DNA of 64,000 nt from Thioalkalivibrio sp. ALE31 (GCF_000377405.1 NZ_KB905020.1:679180-743179), one strand, 5' to 3'; positions 34,724 through 43,909 are shown, numbered from the stretch's first letter. Program-made: numbers and translations. Notes: generated from the sequence alone by a model not told the origin.

Positions 34724-34841
34724 GTCATCCCGGAAACCGCGCAGCGGTTATCCGGGATCTCCGACGCCAGGGCAGATCAGGGCGATGGGGCATCCGCGAC
34801 GCGGGGATCCCGGCGCTTCGCTGCGCTTCGGCCGGGATGAC
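34724..34841. repeat. Palindromic GTCATCCCGG/CCGGGATGAC repeat, copy 1
   Basis: Outer ends GTCATCCCGG (34724-34733) and CCGGGATGAC (34832-34841) are inverted. Internal GCGCAGCGGTTATCCGGGAT and GGGATCCCGGCGCTTCGC add further pairing. A related block lies at 46816-46916. It fills the gap between convergent genes and may end transcription from both sides. Confidence 0.65.
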
Positions 34842-34854
34842 GAGAGGTGTTCCC

Positions 34855-35385
34855 CTAGAACAGCCCGGCGAGCCAGAGCACCGCGCCGGCCATCGAGGCC
34901 CCGATCAGCGCGCCAATGGCGACGTCGCTTGGATAGTGCAGCGCCAGTACCAGCCGCGAGGCGGCCACCAGCGCCGCGAACGGCACCACCAGCCAGGCCC
35001 AGACCGGGAACCACGCCACCAGGACCACGGTGAATCCCACCGCGTGCATGGTATGGCCGGAGGGGAAGCTGAACTCGTCCAGCGGGTCCACCGTCCGCGT
35101 GAACGGGCGATCACGGTGGCAGGGCCGCCGCCGGCTGGTGCGTCGCTTCAGCCACTTGTACACCGGCAGCGACGCCAGACCCACCACCGCCATCTGCAGG
35201 CTGACCCAAGCCGCCTGCGGCCCGTGCAGCAACGGCAGCACCAGCATCAGCGCATACCAGGCCACCCCGTCGCCCAGCCGGCTCACCCCGCCAAAGAATC
35301 CGCTGACGACACGGCGCCGGTTGTAGTGGTTGAACTGCCGGCAGACCGCCAGCTCCAGCTCATCCATCCATTGCAGGACTCGCAT
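34855..35385 (-). CDS. PAP2-family phosphatase (membrane)
   Basis: A 176-residue membrane phosphatase. The three PAP2 motifs are present: KWLKRRTSRRRP (~77-88), FPSGHT (107-112) and SRLVLALHYPSD (143-154) with catalytic His111 and His150. Four to five hydrophobic helices. It should remove phosphate from a lipid such as phosphatidate or an undecaprenyl phosphate. The start overlaps the preceding glycosyltransferase by 26 bp, so it is the last gene of the olsB operon. An extension upstream would be out of family; GGGGCG precedes the ATG. Confidence 0.88.
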   Translation of the reverse strand: MRVLQWMDELELAVCRQFNHYNRRRVVSGFFGGVSRLGDGVAWYALMLVLPLLHGPQAAWVSLQMAVVGLASLPVYKWLKRRTSRRRPCHRDRPFTRTVDPLDEFSFPSGHTMHAVGFTVVLVAWFPVWAWLVVPFAALVAASRLVLALHYPSDVAIGALIGASMAGAVLWLAGLF

Positions 35386-36595
35386 CGCGCCCCTCCTTGA
35401 GGATTCCCAGACACTGGGACTCGAACTCGGCCACCACCTCGACCCAGTCGAGCCCGCGGGCATGCGCTCGCGCCTGACGGCCCATCTCGCGCCAGGCCTC
35501 CGGATCCTGCGCGAGAGCGCCCGCCGCGCCGACGAAGGCGGCGGCATCCTCGGACGCCGTTCCCGTCAGCGGCACCCGGGCGCCACTCACGCCGCTGGTC
35601 ACATGCTCGTGAGCCGCGGCCGAATCGAAGGCCAGCACCGGGAGCCCGCTCGCCATGGCCTCGATCACCACATTGCCGAAGGTCTCGGAAGTCGACGGAA
35701 ACAGGAACAGATCGGCGCTGGCGTAGTGCTGTGCCAGGGCCTGGCCCACCTGCTGGCCGGTGAAGATCGCGTCCGGATTGGCCCGCTCCAGCTCCGTTCG
35801 CGAGGGGCCATCGCCGACCACCACCAGGCGCGCGTCGGGGCGCGCCGCCTGGATGGCGCGAAAGGCATCCACCACCAGGGCCAGATTCTTCTCCGGTGCC
35901 AGGCGTCCGACGTACAGCACGACCGATGTGGCGGTCGCCGCACCCCATTGCTGGCGCAGGCGCGATGACCGCCGCGCCGGGGTGAAACGCCGGGTATCCA
36001 CGCCCCGCGCCATCACCCGCACGCGCTGGAATCCCTGCGCCGCCAGCGTGTGCGCCAGTGCCCCGGTCGGGGCCAGAGTCACGTCACAGCGGTTGTGGAA
36101 ACGGCGCAGGACAGCGCGCACCAGCGGGGTCAGCCAGCCGACACCGTAGTAGCGGGCATAGCCGTCGAAATGGGTATGAAAACCCGAGGCGACCGGAATC
36201 CCGAGGCGCCGCGCCGCGCGCAGGGCCGCATGCCCCAGCGGACCCTCGGTGGCGATATACACGGCATCCGGGCGGTCCTCCGACCACAGGGCCTGCAGCC
36301 GGCGGCGCGCCGGGAGACCCATGCGCAGGCCGCTGTAGCCAGGCAGCGGCAGGCCCGCGAGCAGGTGGTCACACGCCACTGATTCGTCGCCCGCCCCGCA
36401 GGGGCGCGCCACCTCGCCCGGCTGGCGCGGGCGGGCGACCTGCACCCGGTGGCCACGCTCGCGCATCCCCTCGACCAGCCGCGCGAGGGTATGCGCCACG
36501 CCGTTAACCTCCGGCGGCCAGGTCTCGGTGACCAGCGCCAGATGCAGGCGTGTGCGGCAGGGGCCCGGGGACTCGATGTGCGGTTGCGACCACAT
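35360..36595 (-). CDS. GT4-family glycosyltransferase
   Basis: A 411-residue GT-B fold enzyme. The N-terminal domain opens LHLALVTETWPPEVNGVAHTLARL, the opening of the GT4 branch that includes MgtA/SqdX-like lipid glycosyltransferases. The C-terminal half has VVLYVGRLAPEKNLALVVDAF, a VVGDGPSRTELE nucleotide loop, and the EX7E region SETFGNVVIEAMASGLPVLAF. The N-terminal segment SGFHTHFDGYARYYG is also conserved. A sugar is likely moved from a nucleotide donor to a lipid (diacylglycerol). It is flanked by acyltransferase and PAP2 genes, which fits glycolipid synthesis; donor and product are unknown. Confidence 0.88.
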   Translation of the reverse strand: MWSQPHIESPGPCRTRLHLALVTETWPPEVNGVAHTLARLVEGMRERGHRVQVARPRQPGEVARPCGAGDESVACDHLLAGLPLPGYSGLRMGLPARRRLQALWSEDRPDAVYIATEGPLGHAALRAARRLGIPVASGFHTHFDGYARYYGVGWLTPLVRAVLRRFHNRCDVTLAPTGALAHTLAAQGFQRVRVMARGVDTRRFTPARRSSRLRQQWGAATATSVVLYVGRLAPEKNLALVVDAFRAIQAARPDARLVVVGDGPSRTELERANPDAIFTGQQVGQALAQHYASADLFLFPSTSETFGNVVIEAMASGLPVLAFDSAAAHEHVTSGVSGARVPLTGTASEDAAAFVGAAGALAQDPEAWREMGRQARAHARGLDWVEVVAEFESQCLGILKEGRDASPAMDG

Positions 36596-36621
36596 GATGA
36601 ATCCCCGTGCCGCGGCCGGCG

Positions 36622-37398
36622 CTATGCAGGCGAGCGATCGCTTTGGCGACCGGCTGGCGGTTCCAGTGGCAGGTCCAGCACGCGGACGATGGCCTCACGG
36701 GCACCGTCCGCCAGGCTGCGCCGGTCCTGGTCCGCGACTTCCAGCGGCGCCAGAAAATGCAGGTCCACACGCGTCTCGCGGCGGCACAGCAAGCGCCATA
36801 CGTTGGGGATCAGGCGATCCCCGCCGGAATACGATACCGGAACCGCGCCGTCGGGCGCCCGCTCGTAGGCCAGCGCCACCGGCTGCACCGGATGCCGAGT
36901 GCCGGTGACGGCCGCGAACAGGCGCGGGTGGAAACGGCGCACGAACTCGCCCCGGCTGGTGGTCCCCTCCGGAAACACCACGAAGTGGCGGCCCTCGTCC
37001 AGGCCAGCCTGCATGGCCTCGACATGGGCGGAGGCCTGGTGCGCACCGCGCTCGATGAAGCGGGTGTCGTGCTGCCGGGCCAGCCAGCCGATGACCGGCC
37101 AGCGCGCGATCTCCGCCTTGGACAGGAAGCACGGGTCCAGCGCTGCCCCGATCAACGGGATATCCAGCCAGGAGACATGGTTGGAGACCACCAGCGACGG
37201 CCGCCGGGGCGGCTCGCCATGGATCCGGAAACGCACCCCCGCGATCCACAGGGCACGGTCGTACCAGGCCCGGCGGATGCGACTGCGCTCCTCGAAGTCG
37301 GCCTCGCGGCGGGCCATCCGCCAGGTCAGCCAGACCCCCGCCAGCATGTGCAGCACGATACGCATCAGCCTAGCCAGTGCCCGCAGTGTTCCGGTCAT
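36622..37398 (-). CDS. plsC: 1-acyl-sn-glycerol-3-phosphate acyltransferase family (PlsC/OlsA-like)
   Basis: A 258-residue acyltransferase. It has an N-terminal hydrophobic anchor (~9-27), the catalytic NHVSWLD (His74, Asp79; HX4D), and FVVFPEGTTSRGEFVRRFHP for substrate phosphate contact. Because it directly follows and overlaps olsB by 29 bp, it is better read as OlsA, the O-acyltransferase that turns lyso-ornithine lipid into ornithine lipid, than as a general PlsC; sequence alone does not decide. The start MTGTLRALAR is preceded by GAGGAACGGAAC. Confidence 0.87.
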   Translation of the reverse strand: MTGTLRALARLMRIVLHMLAGVWLTWRMARREADFEERSRIRRAWYDRALWIAGVRFRIHGEPPRRPSLVVSNHVSWLDIPLIGAALDPCFLSKAEIARWPVIGWLARQHDTRFIERGAHQASAHVEAMQAGLDEGRHFVVFPEGTTSRGEFVRRFHPRLFAAVTGTRHPVQPVALAYERAPDGAVPVSYSGGDRLIPNVWRLLCRRETRVDLHFLAPLEVADQDRRSLADGAREAIVRVLDLPLEPPAGRQSDRSPA

Positions 37399-38185
37399 GT
37401 TCCGTTCCTCGGCTTGCAGGCGCCGCGGCGCCCAGGAAGTGCCGATGGTAACGGTCCGGCATGGCGCGCACATCCAGCAAGACGAGCACGTCGGCCACAT
37501 TGAAATCGGGATCGAAACAGGCCTCGCCGCAGACCCGCGCGCCCAGGCGCAGGTAGGCCTTCAATAGCGGCGGCATACCGCTGCGGCTGGGCGTGCCGTG
37601 GCAGATGGTCAGGGCGTTGGGAAGCGGTCGGCGCGGGGTGACCCGCAGGCGCGACGGGGCCCGATGGAACATGCGCAGCCAGGCCAGCTGGGCCGGTGTC
37701 TGCTCGGTCAGGGGCAGGCTGGCGCAGCCCATCAGGTAGTCGTAGCGATGGGCATTCATGAAACGCGCCAGCCCGGTCCACAGTGCGTTGATGGCGCCGC
37801 CCTGGCGATGGTCCGCGCGCACGCAGGTACGACCGACCTCCAGAGTGCGCCCGGGCAGATTCATCAGCGGGCCCAGTTCGAATTCGGACAGCGAATAGAA
37901 ACCGCCGGCCGTGCTCGCACTCTCTTCGGTCAGGATGCGCGTGCAGGCCACCACACCGCCCGAACGTCGGTCACGCACCAGCAGGTGATGACAGAAGGCG
38001 TCCAGCGGGTCACGATCCAGCCCCGAGGCGGTGTCCGGCAGCGCTACGCCCATCTCGCCGGCGAAAACCTCGTGGCGCAGGCGCTGGGCGGCTTCCAGAT
38101 CCGCGGGGCTGGAAGCCAGATGGACGCGATAGGCAGTTTCGGCATCCGTGGAGGACACGGACAGGGAGCGAGGCGGTGCGGTCAT
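37370..38185 (-). CDS. olsB: OlsB-type N-acyltransferase (GNAT; ornithine lipid, first step)
   Basis: A 271-residue GNAT-fold acyltransferase of the hemolysin/OlsB family (PF13444). Seen: YRVHLASSPADLEAAQRLRHEVFAGEMG, LDRDPLDAFCHHLLVRDRRSGGVVACTRIL, FYSLSEFELGPL and EVGRTCVRADHR. It would transfer a 3-hydroxyacyl group from ACP to the alpha-amino group of ornithine. The next gene, a PlsC-like acyltransferase, would finish the lipid. The start at 38185 was chosen since upstream sequence is not family-like. Length and blocks fit OlsB well; a different amine acceptor remains possible. Confidence 0.88.
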   Translation of the reverse strand: MTAPPRSLSVSSTDAETAYRVHLASSPADLEAAQRLRHEVFAGEMGVALPDTASGLDRDPLDAFCHHLLVRDRRSGGVVACTRILTEESASTAGGFYSLSEFELGPLMNLPGRTLEVGRTCVRADHRQGGAINALWTGLARFMNAHRYDYLMGCASLPLTEQTPAQLAWLRMFHRAPSRLRVTPRRPLPNALTICHGTPSRSGMPPLLKAYLRLGARVCGEACFDPDFNVADVLVLLDVRAMPDRYHRHFLGAAAPASRGTEHDRNTAGTG

Positions 38186-38285
38186 GGTGGCGACCTCCGG
38201 TTGAACTGCCCCGGAGACTACGCCGCGCGCTTGACCATCCCGTGTAGAAACGATGACGGTCGGGTGAACCCGCCGTCGGATGCCC

Positions 38286-38335
38286 ACCCGCAGAGGGTGG
38301 CATTGGGGGCGGAGGCACCAGCCCCCGCCCCGCGA
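38286..38335. terminator. GC-rich hairpins between rhodanese and olsB
   Basis: CCACCC-GCAGA-GGGTGG and GGGGGC...GCCCCC inverted pairs lie in the 157 bp gap after the rhodanese stop. Neither has a clear U-tract, so termination is only suggested. Confidence 0.3.
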
Positions 38336-38342
38336 GGCCGTG

Positions 38343-38756
38343 CTACGGCAGCTTGCCGGTGTAGGCGCCGGATTCGACCGGCAGGTCCTCGCCTTCCCAG
38401 CCCTTGATGCCACCGGCGATATTCACCACGTTGGTGAAGCCCATCTCCTGCAGCCGCTGCACGGACATCGCGGCGCGGCCGCCGGTCGCGCACATCACGG
38501 CCACCGGTTTCTCGCGGGCCTCCACCAAGGCGTCGATGCGGTGCGGGGTGTTGGGGTCGGCCGCGCCCTCCAGCAGGCCGCGCGGGACGAGGATGGAATT
38601 CGGCGCGTGCATCTTTTCGAACTCATAGGGTTCGCGCACGTCGACCACCAGCCAGTCCTCGCCCGCTTCCATCTTCTCGGCGAGATCCGCCGGGGCAATC
38701 TCCTTCACGTTCTTGCGTGCCTCGGCGACGAAATCCATCAGCTTCTTCTCGCTCAT
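38343..38756 (-). CDS. Rhodanese-like sulfurtransferase
   Basis: A 137-residue single-domain rhodanese. An N-terminal DFVAEARKNVKEIAPADLAEKM leads to WLVVDVREPYEFEKMHAPNSILVPRG. The active-site loop is Cys89-ATGGRAAMS, with Cys89 as persulfide carrier. The C-terminus GFTNVVNIAGGIKGWEGEDLPVES is the canonical end. Cytoplasmic. In a sulfur oxidiser it may handle sulfane sulfur or detoxify thiosulfate; the neighbours (YyaL upstream, lipid genes downstream) do not define the partner. A perfect palindrome lies 36 bp upstream of its start. Confidence 0.92.
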   Translation of the reverse strand: MSEKKLMDFVAEARKNVKEIAPADLAEKMEAGEDWLVVDVREPYEFEKMHAPNSILVPRGLLEGAADPNTPHRIDALVEAREKPVAVMCATGGRAAMSVQRLQEMGFTNVVNIAGGIKGWEGEDLPVESGAYTGKLP

Positions 38757-38792
38757 TCGAATCTTCCCTTTTGCAATGATCTGGATGTCTTT

Positions 38793-38869
38793 GTAGGAGC
38801 CTGCTTGCAGGCGAAGCCCCTGCCCATGTCGGAGTTTGGCAGGGGCTTCGCCTGCAAGCAGGCTCCTAC
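38793..38869. repeat. REP-like perfect inverted repeat (32-bp arms)
   Basis: The left arm 38793-38824 begins GTAGGAGCCTGCTTGCAGGC and its exact inverted copy is 38838-38869, with a 13-base loop. The arms also contain their own small palindrome (CCTGCTTGCAGG). The sequence resembles REP elements of pseudomonads that begin GTAGGAG. It lies between yyaL (upstream, same strand) and the rhodanese. Confidence 0.85.
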
Positions 38870-38908
38870 CACCGGACGCATTCTACCGTGGGTACGCGAC
38901 CCGGCGTT

Positions 38909-40942
38909 TCAACCCTGTGAGAGCGCGCTTTCCAGCGCCGCAGGGTCAGTCACCGGCGCCTCGCACTGCAGGCCGCGGCAGAGATAGGCACGCACACCCG
39001 TCTCCGGCGCGGCCTTCTCCGCCAGCGCAGCGGGCAGGTCGCCGGCATCGGCCGGGATCGCGAGGGCCCATACCGGAGCAGCCTGCGCCCGCAGGCGCTG
39101 CTGCCACGCGGGAAGTTCGTCCGCCGCCCCGCGCAGCACGACCAGGGCCGGCGGCTGATAGTGGATATCCAGCGCCATCAGCAGGCTCATGTGTCCCACC
39201 GGGGCCTGTTCGATCATCGGTCCGGCGTTGGCGAGGGTGCGCTCGGCCGCCTCGATATACCGTGGCTCGGCCAGCATGAACCCGAGCTTCTGCAAGGCCT
39301 GCGCCGCGACACCGTTGCCATTGGCCATGGCATCGTCGGAATACACTTTCGGGCGCTGGATCAGCGCCTCGTGATCGCCGGCGGTAAAGAAGAAACCGCC
39401 GTGCTCGCGGTCCTCGAATTCCGCCAGCAGGGTATCGGCCAGGGTGACGGCCCAGCCCAGCAGCTCGCTGTCCCATTCAGTCTCCAGCAACGCCAGCGTG
39501 GCCTCCAGCAACAGGGCGTGATCGTCGAGATAGGCGCGCGGCATCGCACCGGTGGCCCCCTCGCGCACGCTGGCGTACAGCCGTCCGTCGCGCCACAGGC
39601 GCTCACGCACGGCGGTCATCGCATCACGTGCCAGGTGCAGCCATTCCGGACGCCCCAGGGCGCGCGCGGCCCGCGCCAGCCCGGTGATCATCAGGGCATT
39701 CCAGGCGCCGAGGATCTTCTCGTCCCGGTGCGGTCGCACCCGCTCCGCGCGGGCCGTCAGCAGACGTTCCCGGGCCTGATCCAGCCGCCGGTTCACCTCC
39801 GCCTCGTCGATCCCCAGCGCCTCCGCGACGGTCGCCGGCGGCGCGACCTCGTGCAGATGCCAGCGTCCCTCGAAATTGGCCGGGCCGTTCAGCCCCCAGA
39901 CGCGGCTGGCAACGGCCCATTCGACCTCCGGCAACAACGCCTCCACGGTGTCCGGATCCCAGACGTAGAAGCGTCCCTCCTCGCCCTCGGAGTCCGCGTC
40001 CAGACTCGAGTAGAACGCACCGGACCCATCCCGCATCTCGCGTTTCAGCCAGGCGACCGTCTGTTCCACCACCCGCCGGGCGCGGATATCGCCGCCGGCC
40101 GCACGCTCGGCGTAGAGCCCCAGCAGCGGGCCGTTGTCGTAGAGCATCTTCTCGAAGTGCGGGATCATCCAGCGGGCGTCTACCGAGTAACGACAGAAGC
40201 CACCCCCCGCCTGATCAAAGATGCCACCCGCGGCCATCGCGTCCAGGGTGCGCCCCAGCATGCGGTCGGCCTCGGCATCGCCATGGCGCGCCGCATGCCA
40301 GGCCAGCCACTCGAGCGAGGCCGGGTGCGGAAACTTGGGGGCATCCCCGAAGCCGCCAAACTGCTCGTCGAAGGTCTTCGCCAGTTCCGCGCGCCCCTTG
40401 TCGATGACACTGAGCGCCGGGATCGCGCCTCCGGCGGGGCGGTAGATCCGACCCAGCGCCTGCTGCAGCGATTCGTTCTGGCGCTGGATCTCGTCGGGGT
40501 GCTCGGCGAGGAAGTCGGCAACCCGCGTCATCAGATCCACGAACGATGGCAGGCCGTGGCGCGGGGTGCTCGGGAAGTAGGTCCCGGCAAAGAACGGCAC
40601 CTGGTCGGGCGTCAGGAAGACGGTCAACGGCCAGCCCCCGGGACGCTGCGACAGCAGCATATGCGCGTTCTGGTAGATGCGGTCGAGATCCGGGCGCTCC
40701 TCGCGGTCCACCTTGATATTGACGAACCGCTCGTTCATCACCGCGGCGGTGTCCGGGTCCTCGAAGGACTCGTGCGCCATCACATGGCACCAGTGGCAGG
40801 CGGAGTAGCCGATCGACAGCAGGATCGGCTTGCCCTCGCGGCGGGCGCGTTCCAGCGCCTCCTCGCCCCAAGGGTACCAGTCCACGGGGTTGTCGGCGTG
40901 CTGCAACAGATAAGGGCTGCTGGCCCCGGCCAGTCGATTCAT
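38909..40942 (-). CDS. DUF255 thioredoxin-domain protein (YyaL family)
   Basis: A 677-residue protein. The N-terminal thioredoxin-like domain starts [29 protein letters not shown] and carries Cys49-His-Trp-Cys52 ([20 protein letters not shown]), then [20 protein letters not shown]. The rest (~170-670) is an alpha/alpha six-barrel resembling N-acylglucosamine epimerases. The family (human SSP411/spermatogenesis-associated 20) is widely conserved but of unclear function; a redox role is inferred from the CxxC. The start [10 protein letters not shown] is the family start. Divergent from lgt. Confidence 0.93.
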   Translation of the reverse strand: MNRLAGASSPYLLQHADNPVDWYPWGEEALERARREGKPILLSIGYSACHWCHVMAHESFEDPDTAAVMNERFVNIKVDREERPDLDRIYQNAHMLLSQRPGGWPLTVFLTPDQVPFFAGTYFPSTPRHGLPSFVDLMTRVADFLAEHPDEIQRQNESLQQALGRIYRPAGGAIPALSVIDKGRAELAKTFDEQFGGFGDAPKFPHPASLEWLAWHAARHGDAEADRMLGRTLDAMAAGGIFDQAGGGFCRYSVDARWMIPHFEKMLYDNGPLLGLYAERAAGGDIRARRVVEQTVAWLKREMRDGSGAFYSSLDADSEGEEGRFYVWDPDTVEALLPEVEWAVASRVWGLNGPANFEGRWHLHEVAPPATVAEALGIDEAEVNRRLDQARERLLTARAERVRPHRDEKILGAWNALMITGLARAARALGRPEWLHLARDAMTAVRERLWRDGRLYASVREGATGAMPRAYLDDHALLLEATLALLETEWDSELLGWAVTLADTLLAEFEDREHGGFFFTAGDHEALIQRPKVYSDDAMANGNGVAAQALQKLGFMLAEPRYIEAAERTLANAGPMIEQAPVGHMSLLMALDIHYQPPALVVLRGAADELPAWQQRLRAQAAPVWALAIPADAGDLPAALAEKAAPETGVRAYLCRGLQCEAPVTDPAALESALSQG

Positions 40943-41043
40943 CGCGCGACCTCCTGGAAAGTGGATCCGACGACCCGCATGCAGGTGCATGCCGGCGCCC
41001 AGCCGGGTAGCATGTGCAGCCGGTTTTTCATCCGCAAGCGCCC

Positions 41044-41859
41044 ATGCCCACACACCCGTTTATCGACCCGGTCGCGCTGTCCATCGGCCCGCTGACCCTG
41101 TACTGGTATGGCCTGATGTACCTGGTCGGCTTCATCGCCTTCTGGGCACTCGGCGTCTGGCGCACGCGCACCCGCGACTGGGACCCCCTGCACCCCTGGC
41201 AGGTCGGCGACCTGCTGTTCTGGGGCGTGGTCGGGGTCGTGGTCGGCGGACGGCTCGGCTATGCCCTGTTCTACAACCTGGACGCCACACTGGCCGACCC
41301 GGTGAGCCTGTTCCGCATCTGGGAAGGTGGCATGGCCTTCCACGGCGGACTCGCCGGGGTGCTGGTCACCTGCTGGCTGTATGCCCGCAAGATCGGCCAG
41401 CCGTTTTTCCGCCTGACCGACTTCATCGCCCCGCTGATCCCGATCGGCCTCGGCGCCGGCCGCATCGGCAACTGGATCAACGGCGAACTGTGGGGCAAGC
41501 CCACCGACCTGCCCTGGGCCATGGTCTTCCCGGCCGCGGACTACATCCCGCGCCACCCGTCGCAGTTGTACCAGGCCTTTCTCGAGGGGCTGGTGCTGTT
41601 CGTGGTGCTGTGGATCGTCTCGCGCCAGCCGCGCCGCACGGGCCTGATCTCCGGGCTGTTCCTGACGCTCTACGGCGGCTTCCGCTTTGCGATCGAGTTC
41701 GTCCGCGTGCCCGACGCCCACATCGGTTACCTTGCCTTCGACTGGCTGACCATGGGCCAGGTCCTGAGCCTGCCGGTTATCCTGTTCGGCGTGGCCCTGA
41801 TCGTCTGGTCGCGGCGCAACCCGCTGCCCGCAGCCCGCCCGGCCCCGGAGGCCTCCTGA
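41044..41859 (+). CDS. lgt: Prolipoprotein diacylglyceryl transferase
   Basis: A 271-residue inner-membrane enzyme with seven helices that moves diacylglyceryl from phosphatidylglycerol to lipoprotein cysteines. Landmarks: [44 protein letters not shown] (with the essential His), [30 protein letters not shown] and [13 protein letters not shown]. The ATG at 41044 fits family starts; a GTG ten codons earlier is a weaker option. It is followed one base later by thyA; lgt-thyA is a conserved pair. Confidence 0.96.
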   Translation: MPTHPFIDPVALSIGPLTLYWYGLMYLVGFIAFWALGVWRTRTRDWDPLHPWQVGDLLFWGVVGVVVGGRLGYALFYNLDATLADPVSLFRIWEGGMAFHGGLAGVLVTCWLYARKIGQPFFRLTDFIAPLIPIGLGAGRIGNWINGELWGKPTDLPWAMVFPAADYIPRHPSQLYQAFLEGLVLFVVLWIVSRQPRRTGLISGLFLTLYGGFRFAIEFVRVPDAHIGYLAFDWLTMGQVLSLPVILFGVALIVWSRRNPLPAARPAPEAS

Positions 41860-41860
41860 G

Positions 41861-42679
41861 ATGCAGCAATACCTCGATCTGGTGCGGCACATCCGCGACC
41901 ATGGCACGGATCGTCCGGACCGCACCGGTACCGGCACGCGCTCGGTGTTCGGCTACCAGATGCGGTTCGATCTGGCTGACGGCTTCCCGCTGGTAACCAC
42001 CAAGCGCACTCACCTGCGCTCGGTGATCCACGAGTTGCTGTGGTTCATCGCCGGCGACACCAATATCCGCTACCTGCGCGACAACAAGGTCCGCATCTGG
42101 GACGAATGGGCAACCGAGGACGGCGACCTGGGCCCGATCTACGGCGCCCAGTGGCGCAACTGGGCCGGCCACGACCAGTTGGCCGAACTGGTCGACAACC
42201 TGCAGAACCGGCCGCATTCCCGGCGCCACATCATCAGCGCCTGGAACGTGGCCGATCTGCCCGACGAGTCCGTCTCGCCGCAGGCCAACGCGGCGGCCGG
42301 GCGCATGGCGCTGGCGCCCTGCCACACCCTGTTCCAGTTCTACGTGGCCGACGACCGCCTGTCCTGCCAGCTCTATCAGCGCAGCGCCGATGTCTTCCTC
42401 GGGGTGCCGTTCAACATCGCCAGTTACGCGCTGCTGACCCACATGCTCGCGCAGGTGGTCGGCCTGAAGCCGGGCGAATTCGTGCACACCTTCGGCGACG
42501 CCCATCTCTACCGCAACCACCAGGACCAGGTCGAAGAACTGCTCGGGCGCGAGCCGCTGCCGCTGCCGACCCTGCACCTGAACCCCGACGTCACCGACCT
42601 GTTCGCCTTCACCTTCGACGACATCGAGGTCCGCGACTACCAGTCCCACCCCCCGATCAAGGCCCCCATCGCCATCTGA
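41861..42679 (+). CDS. thyA: Thymidylate synthase
   Basis: A 272-residue ThyA methylating dUMP with 5,10-methylene-THF. The nucleophile is Cys154 in [12 protein letters not shown]. Other landmarks: [59 protein letters not shown] and the folate-binding tail [10 protein letters not shown]. Length equals the usual short ThyA (264). It produces dihydrofolate, which folA two genes later reduces again; a HicAB pair sits between them. Confidence 0.97.
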   Translation: MQQYLDLVRHIRDHGTDRPDRTGTGTRSVFGYQMRFDLADGFPLVTTKRTHLRSVIHELLWFIAGDTNIRYLRDNKVRIWDEWATEDGDLGPIYGAQWRNWAGHDQLAELVDNLQNRPHSRRHIISAWNVADLPDESVSPQANAAAGRMALAPCHTLFQFYVADDRLSCQLYQRSADVFLGVPFNIASYALLTHMLAQVVGLKPGEFVHTFGDAHLYRNHQDQVEELLGREPLPLPTLHLNPDVTDLFAFTFDDIEVRDYQSHPPIKAPIAI

Positions 42680-42719
42680 CTCCGCTACCCTCGCAAATGG
42701 ATACCGGCAAGGAAGCCGA

Positions 42720-42926
42720 ATGAAGATCAAGGAACTGATCAGATGCCTGGAACGCGATGGATGGGTTCAGGTTCGACAAAGAGGCAGCCACCGCCAATTC
42801 AAGCATCCAACGAAGCCGGGACTTGTAACCGTGGCGGGAAAACCTGATCTGGATATTCCCCCCGGAACACTGAACAATGCGCTGAAACAGGCGGGTCTCA
42901 AGGACAAAAACCCGAGGAGGCGATGA
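42720..42926 (+). CDS. hicA: HicA-family mRNA interferase toxin
   Basis: A 68-residue dsRBD-like toxin. The family core is KIKELIRCLERDGWVQVRQRGSHRQFKHP with the catalytic His24 in GSHRQFKH, then DIPPGTLNNALKQAGL. It cleaves mRNA and is held by HicB. The ATG lies 40 bp after thyA. The stop overlaps hicB by ATGA (42923-42926), so both are coupled. Toxin-first order, as usual for hicAB. Confidence 0.9.
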   Translation: MKIKELIRCLERDGWVQVRQRGSHRQFKHPTKPGLVTVAGKPDLDIPPGTLNNALKQAGLKDKNPRRR

Positions 42927-43141
42927 TGAACTACACCGTGATCATCGAGGAAAGCGAGGATGGTTGGGGTGCATATGCGCCCGATCTGCCCGGCTGTATG
43001 GCCTCGGCGGCCAGCCGCGAAGAGGTCGTAACCCTAATCCGGGAGGCCATCAAGTTCCATCTCGAAGGCCTCCGGGAGCAAGGGGAGCCCATTCCCGAGC
43101 CGCACTGCCAGAGCGAAATCATTCAGGTCGACGCCGCCTGA
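42923..43141 (+). CDS. hicB: HicB-family antitoxin (short form, no DNA-binding domain)
   Basis: A 72-residue HicB fold: MNYTVIIEESEDGWGAYAPDLPGCMASAASREEVVTLIREAI, matching the partial RNase H-like HicB core (PDLPGC is the signature). After the core only EPIPEPHCQSEIIQVDAA follows, so the C-terminal helix-turn-helix or ribbon-helix-helix of long HicBs is missing, and self-repression is uncertain. It starts inside the hicA stop and precedes folA by 26 bp. Confidence 0.88.
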   Translation: MMNYTVIIEESEDGWGAYAPDLPGCMASAASREEVVTLIREAIKFHLEGLREQGEPIPEPHCQSEIIQVDAA

Positions 43142-43167
43142 CCCATCCGCGATCGGACTATCTCTAC

Positions 43168-43662
43168 ATGCGCCAACCCGAGATCCACCTGATGGTCGCG
43201 CTCGATCCGGATCACGTGATCGGGCGCGACAACGACCTTCCCTGGCATTTGCCGAAGGACCTGCAGCACTTCAAGCGCGTGACCAACGGCCACCCAATGA
43301 TCATGGGGCGGCGCACCTTCGAGTCCATCGGACGACCGCTACCGAAGCGGCGCAATCTGGTCCTGACCCGCCAGTCGGACTGGCGCGCCGACGGCGTCGA
43401 GGTCTACCCGGATCTGGACGCGGCCCTGGCCAGCATCGAGGCGGGCCCGGCCTTCGTGATCGGCGGCGCGGGTCTGTTCGAGGAGGCCCTGCCGCGCGCC
43501 GACGTGCTGCACCTGACCCGCGTGCACGAGCGCCACGCCGGGGATACGTACTTCCCCGCGATCGACCCCACGGACTGGGACGTCGTCTGGTCCGAACACC
43601 ACGAGGCCGACGACCGCCACGCCTGCCCCTTCACCTTCGAACGCCTCGAACGCCGCCGCTGA
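43168..43662 (+). CDS. folA: Dihydrofolate reductase
   Basis: A 164-residue DHFR. Landmarks: MVALDPDHVIGRDNDLPWHLPKDLQHFKRVT with the substrate-binding acidic Asp (in LPKDLQ), the NADPH loop MGRRTFESIGRPLP, FVIGGAGLFEEALP, and the TYFPAID C-terminal strand. It regenerates THF after thyA. The start MRQPEIHLM puts the Asp at residue ~31. The upstream gap to hicB is 26 bp, so it is in the same transcript as lgt-thyA-hicAB. Confidence 0.96.
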   Translation: MRQPEIHLMVALDPDHVIGRDNDLPWHLPKDLQHFKRVTNGHPMIMGRRTFESIGRPLPKRRNLVLTRQSDWRADGVEVYPDLDAALASIEAGPAFVIGGAGLFEEALPRADVLHLTRVHERHAGDTYFPAIDPTDWDVVWSEHHEADDRHACPFTFERLERRR

Positions 43663-43684
43663 CCGCTCCCTGGCGCCCTTTTTG

Positions 43685-43909
43685 TTCACCACGAAGCACA
43701 CGAAGGCACGAAGAAAAGCTAGGTCAAGGGCGTTAACAGGAAGATGAGAAGATTTGAAGGATGATATGAATCAGGGCTAACCAGCGTGCGCAGGCCCGCA
43801 CCGCAGGGACAGACCCATTTCAGAATCCTTCCTGACTTCCTTTCTTCCTGTTCAAGCTTTTTGCTTTTGACCTGGCCTTTCTTCGTGCCTTCGTGTGCTT
43901 CGTGGTGAA
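43685..43909. repeat. Inverted-repeat element (CACCACGAAG family), copy 2
   Basis: Same build as 21769-21997. The left arm starts TTCACCACGAAGCACACGAA, the right arm ends GTGTGCTTCGTGGTGAA, and the arms stay similar for ~65 bp inward. The centre differs from copy 1. It lies between convergent folA and znuB, 22 bp after the folA stop and 11 bp before the znuB stop. Confidence 0.75.
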
